NCBI GenBank assembly: GCA_002839355.1
Contig: PGXW01000015.1
Span: 28,828 to 92,827 of the forward strand
Length of the DNA stretch: 64,000 nucleotides
From: Spirochaetae bacterium HGW-Spirochaetae-2
Lineage (GTDB): Bacteria; Spirochaetota; Spirochaetia; Sphaerochaetales; Sphaerochaetaceae
Direction of reading: 5' to 3'
The notes beneath the pieces were generated by a model. The model made no database searches, was not told the DNA's origin, and worked only from the letters and a program-made list of their open reading frames with translations. Positions 17,492 through 24,137 of this stretch are shown here, piece by piece (the stretch's first letter is position 1; every line of letters begins with the position of its first letter). A program made the position numbers and the translations under genes.

Positions 17492-17535
17492 AAGCCTCCA
17501 CTACCCGTATCCTGATGGGAGTGTGGAGGCTTTTT
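17492..17535 (+). terminator. terminator hairpin that buries the next gene's ribosome site
   Basis: AAGCCTCCAC pairs with GTGGAGGCTT, followed by TTTTT. The 3' arm contains GGAGG (17525-17529), the only Shine-Dalgarno for the ABC gene starting at 17537. Transcripts reading through would have a sequestered ribosome site. Confidence 0.8.
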
Positions 17536-17536
17536 C

Positions 17537-18322
17537 ATGTCTACTGATCCGATCATATCCTTGAAGAACATTACGGTCCGCCGTGCCGGCCGGCCGATTC
17601 TCGATTCGGTGTCCCTCGATATCTTCGCTGGCGAGCATGTGGCGATCATCGGCGCCAATGGAGCGGGCAAGTCGACGCTTGTGCAGGTGATGAGCGAAGA
17701 GGTGCATCCGATCTGGTCTCCCGACAGCCAGAGGATCCTTTTCGGCCAGGACCGATGGAAGGTCCTGGAGCTGCGCAAGCGCATGGGAATCGTGTCGGCC
17801 GCACTGCAATTCCTCTGCACCACTTCGTACCCGGTCCGCCATATCGTACTGTCGGGTTTCTTCAGCAGTATCGGATTGGATTTCCACCATCAGGTGACCG
17901 TCGACATGGTGGAAGCCGCGAACCGGTATCTGGATGAGCAGGGAGTGCTGCATCTGGCGGAGAAATCCATGCGGACACTCTCCAGTGGTGAGGCGCGCAG
18001 GGTATTGCTGGCCCGTGCGATGGTACATGATCCCGAGGTCATGCTGCTCGACGAGGCTGTCTCCAATCTCGATTTGCCGGCGAAGCGATCGTATCGGGAT
18101 GCCCTGGAATCCTTCGCCCGTGCAGGGAGGACGGTAATCCTGGTTACCCACGACTTGTCCGAGATCATTGGAGAGATAGGTCGGGTGGTGGTGTTGAAGC
18201 ACGGACAGATACTGGCCGACGGACCCAAAAGGGAGATACTGAACGAGAAGTTACTCAGTGATGCCTATGGGACCAGGGTATTCCTCTCGGAGCGGGAGGG
18301 AAGATTTAACGCTTGGTGTTGA
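17537..18322 (+). CDS. ABC transporter ATP-binding protein (YlmA/iron-type)
   Basis: 261 residues, single ABC domain: Walker A GANGAGKST near residue 38, signature LSSGEARRVLLARAM near 152, Walker B VMLLDEAVSNLD near 172 and the H-loop VTHDLSEI. It resembles stand-alone YlmA/ModF-like ATPases; no permease is adjacent, so partners are unknown. Its ribosome site lies in the 3' arm of the upstream terminator. Confidence 0.85.
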   Translation: MSTDPIISLKNITVRRAGRPILDSVSLDIFAGEHVAIIGANGAGKSTLVQVMSEEVHPIWSPDSQRILFGQDRWKVLELRKRMGIVSAALQFLCTTSYPVRHIVLSGFFSSIGLDFHHQVTVDMVEAANRYLDEQGVLHLAEKSMRTLSSGEARRVLLARAMVHDPEVMLLDEAVSNLDLPAKRSYRDALESFARAGRTVILVTHDLSEIIGEIGRVVVLKHGQILADGPKREILNEKLLSDAYGTRVFLSEREGRFNAWC

Positions 18323-18383
18323 GGGCCGCGGGTAGTATATTGGACGTATACCTTGGCGATTGACGCCAAACAGGGAGGGTGCC

Positions 18384-18977
18384 ATGAATCGGTGTTCCAT
18401 AATTGTCCACAGCGTTAACGGGAACAGTTACATTATCGCGACCTATCTGCAGGAGCTTTTGAACCAGCGGAATGTCGATGCGAGACTGTATCGGGTAGAA
18501 GATGCCGATTTGCATATCTGGGCGAACAAGTCCGATACGGCAAACGATTTTTACGAAGATATCCAGGCTTTGCCGGTAGCTAGTGAGGAAACGCTCCTCA
18601 AGAGTCGAATGGTCGTCCTCGGGTGCCCCACTACATTCGGAAATGTGTCGGCTGAGATGAAGGCGTTCATGGATTCGACCTATTCCATGGCGGAGGCTCG
18701 TAGCATGGAAGGAAGGTTCTTCGCCTGTTTCACCAGTTGCACGCATAGCGTGAGCGAGGGAGCCTTCTGCATCGACTCGATGGTACACTATGCCCAGACC
18801 ATGGGCATGATCCATATTCCCCTTGGGATCCATGACCAGCTGGCGTGGGCCAACCAACCGGTAAGCGGTATAGTCCACTTGGCGGGTATCGAAAATTCGA
18901 TCCGTCCATCGAAGCAGCTGGGCGATGTCCTGGCGGTCTATGCCGATACATTGGCGGCGCACGTGCAAGAAAGATAA
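18384..18977 (+). CDS. flavodoxin-like / NADPH-dependent FMN reductase (WrbA-type) protein
   Basis: 197 residues. SVNGNSYIIATYLQELL near the N-terminus fits the phosphate-binding loop of flavodoxin folds. VVLGCPTTFGNVSAEMKAFMDST (about residues 76-98) is the WrbA/NQO signature, and a Thr-Ser-Cys segment follows at ~115. Chosen start is the ATG after GGGAGGG; a TTG at 18360 is also in frame. A quinone or flavin reductase role is inferred. A terminator follows. Confidence 0.8.
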   Translation: MNRCSIIVHSVNGNSYIIATYLQELLNQRNVDARLYRVEDADLHIWANKSDTANDFYEDIQALPVASEETLLKSRMVVLGCPTTFGNVSAEMKAFMDSTYSMAEARSMEGRFFACFTSCTHSVSEGAFCIDSMVHYAQTMGMIHIPLGIHDQLAWANQPVSGIVHLAGIENSIRPSKQLGDVLAVYADTLAAHVQER

Positions 18978-18996
18978 ACAAAACATAATCCATGGA

Positions 18997-19039
18997 GACC
19001 GCTGTCGAGTCGAAGAGGCTTGGTGGCGGTCCTTTTTTG
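18997..19039 (+). terminator. rho-independent terminator
   Basis: GACCGC pairs with GCGGTC, extended by G-T wobbles, and is followed by TTTTTT. Confidence 0.75.
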
Positions 19040-19273
19040 TCGCAAGTAGGTCAGAAGTTTGACCAATCCTTTGACATAAGATACCGAAAACAACATTTAT
19101 AAAGCCTTTATAATAGAATCATGTTACAAGTAAAAAGTGCAATAATCGCCTGAAAAGGCAAGAGAATGTCATAAGATGAAGTAGTAGATAAATATATAAA
19201 ATATTATAATATAACGAAATGAAAAATACTGAAAAATATTTCGTAATTTTTTATCCATTTTTTTGTTTAGCTA

Positions 19274-19302
19274 TTGACATAAGTTTAGAGTGATAGTATT
19301 GT
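19274..19302 (+). promoter_or_regulatory. promoter with TTGACATAAGT motif (surface gene 2)
   Basis: TTGACA, 17 nt, TATTGT. The -35 box runs into TAAGT. A leader of about 65 nt and an AGGAG ribosome site precede the ATG at 19376. Confidence 0.8.
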
Positions 19303-19375
19303 AAGTCCATGCACCGGAAGTGGTGTAGGAAATAGAATAACAAAACGACGATAAAGTCGAATAGGAGTTTATGAT

Positions 19376-19969
19376 ATGAAAAAGGCGATTGCAATCTTGT
19401 TGGTGCTTCTCGTGGCTGGTGTGGCGTTTGGGGCTGATACTTTGACATTGGAATCTGTAGTTACAGGAGTGTTAAAGCACGGGTTTATTAGTTCGGAAAT
19501 TGCGGATGTAACTTTTGCAAATATTAGTACTGGTGTAGGTGCCGCAGGGGTTGATAATTCCATTACGGGGATAGATTTCCTTGAAGATGACGATCAAGAT
19601 GTAGGTTATTATTACTTTGCTTCAAATACTGCCAATACGGGTTATAAGGTTTCTTTTGTTGTAAATCCTTTTTCTAGCACTACTACGGGTGTGAATTTCA
19701 AGGTTCCTTATACATTGAATATGACTGGAACTGGAAATAGCACAAATGTTACACTTACAACTGCCGCAATATCTACGACTGGAACTTTGGGTGGAACTAT
19801 AACGGCAAGTTCTCCGGTGGATGTAATTGCGACGCCAAGCAACGCTGTAAGTCATAAATATGCTGGTCTTGCTCTTTCAATAACCGTTGATGGTACTGGG
19901 AATGAAACCTATGGTCTTCCAGCTGATACTTATGTTGGATCGGTTGTTGCAACAGTAACGACACATTAA
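19376..19969 (+). CDS. small secreted beta-rich surface protein (island family member 2)
   Basis: 197 residues with signal MKKAIAILLVLLVAGVAFGA and a Thr/Ser/Gly/Val-rich mature part without cysteine, ending DTYVGSVVATVTTH. A strongly acidic stretch (DFLEDDDQD) lies near residue 68. Codons are visibly more A/T-rich than in the flanking genes, suggesting acquired DNA. No family was recognised; kinship with the other island proteins is based on size, signal, lack of Cys and the C-terminal motif. Confidence 0.7.
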   Translation: MKKAIAILLVLLVAGVAFGADTLTLESVVTGVLKHGFISSEIADVTFANISTGVGAAGVDNSITGIDFLEDDDQDVGYYYFASNTANTGYKVSFVVNPFSSTTTGVNFKVPYTLNMTGTGNSTNVTLTTAAISTTGTLGGTITASSPVDVIATPSNAVSHKYAGLALSITVDGTGNETYGLPADTYVGSVVATVTTH

Positions 19970-19993
19970 TAATTATTTTTAGTGAAAAGTGTC

Positions 19994-20028
19994 TGGGGTT
20001 CGGTTATTCGCCGAACCCCCTTTTATTA
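19994..20028 (+). terminator. rho-independent terminator
   Basis: GGGGTTCGG, a 7-nt loop, CCGAACCCC, then TTTTATT. Confidence 0.9.
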
Positions 20029-20045
20029 TCTGTAGGTTTTTTGTC

Positions 20046-20385
20046 TCAGTGCAGAAATCTGGGGGACCGAGGCTTGAGAAACGGTCTCCTGGAAGCTGCC
20101 ATGAGCTTGAGGAAGAAGTATTCGTCGGCGACAAATCCATAAGCGTTGCGTTTGATGACCTTGGCGAGGTTGTTTGTCCCCTTCAGCTTTCCCGAACTTA
20201 TGGGGTGCCGAGCATGGTTGACGATACCTTCCAGATGGTTCTCCACGGTCGCGGTGAACGAGACGAGTTCGAGGAGTCCCGACTGCCTGGCGACCCGGCA
20301 CCACTGGCCATCCCCGATTCCAGCAAGTTCGGGTGACGCACCGCGTAGGCCAGCTTGAACTGCTCCAACAGAACCTAAGCGACAT
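20046..20385 (-). pseudogene. decayed 3' end of an ISL3-type transposase gene
   Basis: On the minus strand, 20046-20246 encodes ENHLEGIVNHARHPISSG and NLAKVIKRNAYGFVADEYFFLKLMAASR. This is the conserved C-terminal end of ISL3-family (IS204/IS1001/IS1165) DDE transposases. Upstream in a different frame are LLEQFKLAYAVRHPNLLESG and, back in the first frame, RQSGLLELVSFTATV, so at least one frameshift is present and everything upstream is gone. No terminal repeats were found. It is a relic, not an active element. Confidence 0.75.
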
Positions 20386-20582
20386 TAATGTCCCAGCTTT
20401 CTCCCGGATCAGTTGTTTCTATGTTTCCTCCTAACTCCAGAAATATTCACTAAGCCAATTTATCCACCAACTTATGTACTAACTGAAATTTCCATATGAT
20501 CTTACATATAATTATAATGTAATAAATTAAAAAATATTGTGAAAAGTCTGATATAATTTCTGTTGATATATTACATCAGCTG

Positions 20583-20611
20583 TTGACATAAGTTGAAGGC
20601 GTAAGTACACT
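20583..20611 (+). promoter_or_regulatory. promoter with TTGACATAAGT motif, leaderless surface gene 3
   Basis: TTGACA, 17 nt, TACACT, then 6 nt to the ATG at 20618. No ribosome site exists. Confidence 0.8.
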
Positions 20612-20617
20612 TTACCC

Positions 20618-21139
20618 ATGTTGAAAAAGAGTGTTGTCTTGATCGCTATTTATGCGGTCCTTGCTACATCTTTGCTCTTTGCCGAATCTATATCAGTTGG
20701 TACTACTACGCTCAACCTCAATGGAGTGGTCAGCCCCAAATCCCTCCTTGGCATAACCCAGCTTCTGGGTGCATCTCCTGGACTTGAGACCGCCATATCC
20801 CTTGATAGCGGCGACATCCTCTATGAAGCTGAAGGTTTTGGGGTTGAAGTCGGAATCTGGACCGTTTCTTCAAACAGTTCCTCGAACTTGGTACTCTATA
20901 TAGATTACGATGCCTTCACGGACGATACACTCTCTGGTGTTCAGATTGGGTACGATGTATACAACGGCACCGACTGGATCGATTCCGGAGATCTGTTTGC
21001 GACACTCGTGCGTGTTGGCGGGACCTATCCTGCCTCGGCAAATACAGGCCCGATCTTCATCAAGCGAACCGACTCGTCCACCTATCCTCCCAGCACCAAC
21101 TACCGAACAACCATTCAATTCTCATTGACAGCCCAATAG
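20618..21139 (+). CDS. small secreted beta-rich surface protein (island family member 3)
   Basis: 173 residues. Signal MLKKSVVLIAIYAVLATSLLFA, then a cysteine-free mature domain beginning ESISVGTTTLNLNGVV. An EVGIWTVSSNS segment near residue 80 parallels the GNWEFSASN and GSWTLRVDN segments of members 4 and 5. It ends NYRTTIQFSLTAQ. The mRNA is predicted to be leaderless. No family match from memory. Confidence 0.7.
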   Translation: MLKKSVVLIAIYAVLATSLLFAESISVGTTTLNLNGVVSPKSLLGITQLLGASPGLETAISLDSGDILYEAEGFGVEVGIWTVSSNSSSNLVLYIDYDAFTDDTLSGVQIGYDVYNGTDWIDSGDLFATLVRVGGTYPASANTGPIFIKRTDSSTYPPSTNYRTTIQFSLTAQ

Positions 21140-21160
21140 ATACATCCCCAGACCAGTGCC

Positions 21161-21190
21161 GGGATTGCATGACTACATGCAATCCCTCTT
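21161..21190 (+). terminator. hairpin terminator after surface gene 3
   Basis: GGGATTGCATG, a 4-nt loop and its exact complement, followed by TCTT. A perfect 11-bp stem with a short T-run. Confidence 0.7.
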
Positions 21191-21498
21191 GGAGTGAAGA
21201 AGAGGCAAAGTCTCCAGGATTCAGGGCTTGCCATGGGTTGTAGAAGCCTTTCATTTCTCAGGCAATGAATCATGGGCCGATCAAGCCATTATTCTTTTGA
21301 CATATGATGGACATTACCAATAGCACACATCTTTGGTAAAAATCCCTTTACCTTAAAAATCCATTGAATTATTGTTGAAAGTAGCAGAGGTGACACATGA
21401 TGAGCTCGTATCAAGCATGTATAAATATATATAATTAAACAATATAAACATATATTATAATAAAATCATAAAAAATATAGAAAATATTAACTCATCTA

Positions 21499-21527
21499 TT
21501 GACATAAGTAATAAGCGGGTTTAAATT
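21499..21527 (+). promoter_or_regulatory. promoter with TTGACATAAGT motif (surface gene 4)
   Basis: TTGACA, 17 nt, TAAATT. A leader of about 27 nt with GAGAGAGG precedes the ATG at 21561. Confidence 0.78.
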
Positions 21528-21560
21528 ATACGTACAGCTTTTGCTGAGAGAGGTATTGAT

Positions 21561-22064
21561 ATGAAAAAAAGATCTATCACCATAATTCTGATTGTACTGA
21601 TTGGTTTTACCCTTGCTGCCGATGTTACAACTGTTGGTTCGGGATCTCTGAACGTGTATGGTAGTGTCGGTTCTGGAACTATTGCATTCACAGTGCAACA
21701 GACCAATACCACAAGAATTGACTTGGTCAATAATACTGCCATCCAACCAACTGGAGATGGCATCGTATTGGGAAACTGGGAATTTTCTGCGAGTAACCAG
21801 GGCTTTACTGTTCCCTATACGGTAACCTATGCTACAACTCCATTGACATCTGGATCGACAACCATTGCTTTCGAAGTCATTGAATTGAACGGTACTACAG
21901 TAGTAACCCAATCGAGCAATTCAACTTCTTTCACGGCTGCGGCGGGAAGCCCTCTTGTTACCCGGGATATCGCAGTTCGTTTGGAAGAGACAGTTCCTTC
22001 TGGAGCCCCTGCAGCGAACAACTACAATGGTTCGATCACCATTACCTTGACAACAGGGACTTGA
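21561..22064 (+). CDS. small secreted beta-rich surface protein (island family member 4)
   Basis: 167 residues. Signal MKKRSITIILIVLIGFTLA; cysteine-free mature part with GDGIVLGNWEFSASNQGFTVPYTVTY (about residues 70-95) and C-terminus NNYNGSITITLTTGT. It is the closest relative of member 5, sharing the GDG-[IV]-x-[IL]-G-x-W core and the Y-x-[SG]-x-I-T end. Function unknown. Confidence 0.72.
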   Translation: MKKRSITIILIVLIGFTLAADVTTVGSGSLNVYGSVGSGTIAFTVQQTNTTRIDLVNNTAIQPTGDGIVLGNWEFSASNQGFTVPYTVTYATTPLTSGSTTIAFEVIELNGTTVVTQSSNSTSFTAAAGSPLVTRDIAVRLEETVPSGAPAANNYNGSITITLTTGT

Positions 22065-22085
22065 TTTTCTTGTTATACATAATGT

Positions 22086-22110
22086 AAGCACCCTCCGGGG
22101 TGCTTTCTTA
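22086..22110 (+). terminator. terminator or attenuator between surface genes 4 and 5
   Basis: AGCACCC, loop TCCG, GGGTGCT, then TTCTTAT. Gene 5 has no obvious promoter of its own, so partial read-through is likely. Confidence 0.78.
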
Positions 22111-22137
22111 TATAAGGTTTTAAGGAAGGAAGCGAAA

Positions 22138-22686
22138 ATGAGAAAACATATGGTATTGATGCTCAGTTTGATTTTCATCTTCATGCTTCCTTCCCTGTGG
22201 GCGGATACTACTCCCCAGACTCTCGGTTCGGATACCATCACCTTCAAGGGTTTTATAGAATCGGGCCTCTACTTCTCTGTATCCCGTCTCACAGAGACCT
22301 CCTATAACCTGCTTTCGGATGAGTTGCAACCCGATGGGGATGGCGTAGATATTGGATCTTGGACACTTCGCGTAGATAATCCTCCCGTTACCGAAACCAC
22401 CTTTACCATCACATACAGCTTTGCACCGTTGCGTAGCACTATAACCACCATAGAGGATGAAATTGACTTCATTCTCTTAGAACGACCTGAAGACAATTCA
22501 AGCGAACCGGTGGAGAAGAACAATATCATTGGAACCGAAGTTTCCATTGTCCTGGGATCCGGACTGAACACCGTTACGCGTGTGTTTTCCGCTCGGTTGA
22601 CCAACGCTGGTGCGAATACTGCAATGCGCGCCGCAGCTACCGACACCTATCAATCCGATATAACCGTATCGCTTGCGGCAGAGTGA
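22138..22686 (+). CDS. small secreted beta-rich surface protein (island family member 5)
   Basis: 182 residues. Signal MRKHMVLMLSLIFIFMLPSLWA; mature part cysteine-free with GDGVDIGSWTLRVDNPPVTE and C-terminus DTYQSDITVSLAAE. It is more acidic than the others (EDEIDFILLERPEDNSSEP). AAGGAAGG precedes the ATG. It is probably cotranscribed with member 4 through the attenuator. Confidence 0.72.
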   Translation: MRKHMVLMLSLIFIFMLPSLWADTTPQTLGSDTITFKGFIESGLYFSVSRLTETSYNLLSDELQPDGDGVDIGSWTLRVDNPPVTETTFTITYSFAPLRSTITTIEDEIDFILLERPEDNSSEPVEKNNIIGTEVSIVLGSGLNTVTRVFSARLTNAGANTAMRAAATDTYQSDITVSLAAE

Positions 22687-22710
22687 AAAAGCATGCTGGA
22701 AAGCGCAAAT

Positions 22711-22734
22711 AAAAGACTTGAAAAAAAGTCTTTT
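22711..22734 (+). terminator. A/T-rich hairpin after surface gene 5
   Basis: AAAAGACTT and AAGTCTTTT form a 9-bp stem with an A-rich loop; the 3' arm supplies the T-run. Weak but plausible. Confidence 0.5.
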
Positions 22735-22759
22735 CAACTGACTGAAACCATGTAATAAT
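22731..22759 (+). promoter_or_regulatory. possible promoter of candidate ncRNA
   Basis: TTTTCA, 17 nt, AATAAT preceded by TG (extended -10). Weak -35; start would be near 22766. Confidence 0.35.
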
Positions 22760-22765
22760 CAATCT

Positions 22766-22876
22766 TGTGGTTGCTCTTGGGCAGGGCGGAAGCTGCCTAG
22801 GGATGCATGGACATAAGGTCGCTCCTTATGCTCTGAAGGAGGTGCCGCTTTCCCCACCGGGGAGGCGGTTTTTTTT
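22766..22876 (+). ncRNA. candidate structured ncRNA of unknown class
   Basis: A gene-free 110-nt stretch with three successive hairpins. CTTGGGCAG pairs with CTGCCTAGG around GGCGGAAG (22776-22801); CATAAGG pairs with CCTTATG (22812-22830); and a strong terminator is formed by CCGCTTTCCCC with GGGGAGGCGG, then eight T (22845-22876). A single-stranded AAGGAGGTG lies between hairpins two and three. The T-run overlaps the stop of the convergent ROK gene. It does not match SRP, tmRNA, 6S or any riboswitch I recognise. It could also be a long 3' UTR of surface gene 5. Confidence 0.45.
22845..22876 (+). terminator. strong rho-independent terminator
   Basis: GC-rich stem, ACC loop and TTTTTTTT. It ends the candidate ncRNA or the surface-gene transcript. 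Confidence 0.9.
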
Positions 22877-24032
22877 ATGCCTGGTGGTGTTTGAGCTGCT
22901 CCAGAAGTGAACGCTTGAAGACAAATTCATCCAGACCGATCGCTGCCGTACCCAATATCCCGGCCCGATCACCCAATTGCGTCCGTTCAATACGAGTCGT
23001 GGAACTGACAAGCGGTGGAGCCTTGCGCTGGAACGCCTCCCTCAGCGCAACGAAATAGCGTTCCGGTAGGGCCGATATTCCGCCTCCGACTATCACCTTC
23101 TGTGGCCTGAGGATCGCAGCGGCGTAAATGAGTGCGTGTGCCATGGCTTCTGCAGCTTGCAGCAGATCACCCGCCACAGCACTGTCGGACTCGGCCATGG
23201 TGCACAACTGCTTCACAGAAGTGATCCCGTCATACCCTTCGACCAGAGCCCAGCCCGCGGCCAAGGTCTCCAGACACCCGAACGCACCGCAATGGCAACG
23301 CCCCGATTGTCCGATCGGCATGTGGCCGAATTGGCAATCCTGCAACAGGAGTGTTCCCTTGGACAGGAATGCCGCCCCGATATGTTCTCCCCAGTTCACA
23401 TAGAAACAAGTGGTATCGGCTTCCAGGTTGGCGAACCAGCGCTCACCGAGGACCATCGACTTGACATTGTTTTCGACAATGACCGGAAACGGCACATGCT
23501 TGGAAAGCGCATACGCCAATGGAACGGATTCCCACCCCCACTGGGGAACCTGTAGGATCGTCCCGGTCGCAGGCTCCACTGTCCCATTGATCGAAACCGC
23601 CATTCCGGTCACAGCCTTCGGATCTTTCATGCGGGAAAGGAACTTGTTCGTGCCCTGGATGATAAGGGCTGCCAGGTGTTCGGGAGTAGGCTTCTTCTCG
23701 GTGGGGAAGCGTTCGAACCGGAGCATTTCCCCGGCGAGGTTCACCAATGCGATTGCCGTATTGCGGGTGCCGACATCGATTGCCATGACCATGTTGTGGT
23801 CCTTCTGCAACTCGAGCGCAACCGGACGACGTCCGGCTGCAGTCGTACGGGTACCACTTTCCGATACCATACCCTCGGCGATGAGCAGATCGACTATCTC
23901 ACCGGTGCTCACCTTGTTCAGACCCAGCAACCGCGAGACGTCGGCACGGGAAAGATCCTCGCCCGTGGCGATGAGATTGAGCGTCCTGAGCCGATTGAGT
24001 TGGCGGGCAGAAGAAGGTTGGGTGAAGCGCAT
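22875..24032 (-). CDS. ROK-family transcriptional regulator / kinase-like protein (NagC/XylR type)
   Basis: 385 residues. The N-terminal winged helix (~residues 10-75, SRADVSRLLGLNKVSTGEIVDLLI) is followed by a ROK domain with the phosphate motif AIDVGTRNTAIALV, IVENNVKSM, a GHMPIG segment and the zinc motif CHCGAFGCLET near residue 245, then IVGGGIS. This is the NagC/Mlc architecture: a sugar-responsive repressor. Its target is unknown; no sugar operon is adjacent. The ATG lies 5 nt after a -10 box on the minus strand, so the mRNA is probably leaderless. Confidence 0.85.
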   Translation of the reverse strand: MRFTQPSSARQLNRLRTLNLIATGEDLSRADVSRLLGLNKVSTGEIVDLLIAEGMVSESGTRTTAAGRRPVALELQKDHNMVMAIDVGTRNTAIALVNLAGEMLRFERFPTEKKPTPEHLAALIIQGTNKFLSRMKDPKAVTGMAVSINGTVEPATGTILQVPQWGWESVPLAYALSKHVPFPVIVENNVKSMVLGERWFANLEADTTCFYVNWGEHIGAAFLSKGTLLLQDCQFGHMPIGQSGRCHCGAFGCLETLAAGWALVEGYDGITSVKQLCTMAESDSAVAGDLLQAAEAMAHALIYAAAILRPQKVIVGGGISALPERYFVALREAFQRKAPPLVSSTTRIERTQLGDRAGILGTAAIGLDEFVFKRSLLEQLKHHQA

Positions 24033-24037
24033 GCCCT

Positions 24038-24066
24038 AGCATAGCCCAGATTAGCCCAAATGTTAA
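24038..24066 (-). promoter_or_regulatory. promoter of ROK gene (leaderless)
   Basis: Minus strand TTAACA, 17 nt, TATGCT, 5 nt to the ATG at 24032. Confidence 0.6.
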
Positions 24067-24092
24067 TCAAAACGTTGCCGCTAGCCTTTTTT

Positions 24093-24121
24093 TTGACTAT
24101 GTTATCTCTGGTACATACACA
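24093..24121 (+). promoter_or_regulatory. promoter of htpG
   Basis: TTGACT, 17 nt, TACACA, 16 nt before the ATG at 24138. No CIRCE element is seen. Confidence 0.5.
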
Positions 24122-24137
24122 CGTTTCGGAGGAATTC

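Larger units (their letters stand above)
18978..19375. other. AT-rich upstream region of surface-protein gene 2
   Basis: After the terminator it holds TTGACATAAGA (19071-19081), TGTCATAAGA (19167-19176) and the promoter at 19274. The stretch between is very AT-rich with no credible ORF. The two distal copies of the motif lie about 200 and 110 nt upstream of the promoter. Confidence 0.6.
21140..21560. other. intergenic region between surface genes 3 and 4
   Basis: Apart from the terminator and the promoter at 21499, it contains TTGACATATG at 21297 without a clear -10 box or gene, and a very AT-rich stretch from 21370 to 21500. No credible ORF. Confidence 0.5.

Noticed and set aside
19071..19114. 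TTGACATAAG at 19071 with TATAAT at 19109 as a promoter
   Set aside because: The spacing of 32 nt is far too long; kept only as a copy of the regulatory motif.
22766..22876. Identification of the structured RNA as SRP 4.5S RNA
   Set aside because: It has GGAA in a loop but lacks the conserved CAGG...AGCAGCC asymmetric internal loop and the surrounding helix.
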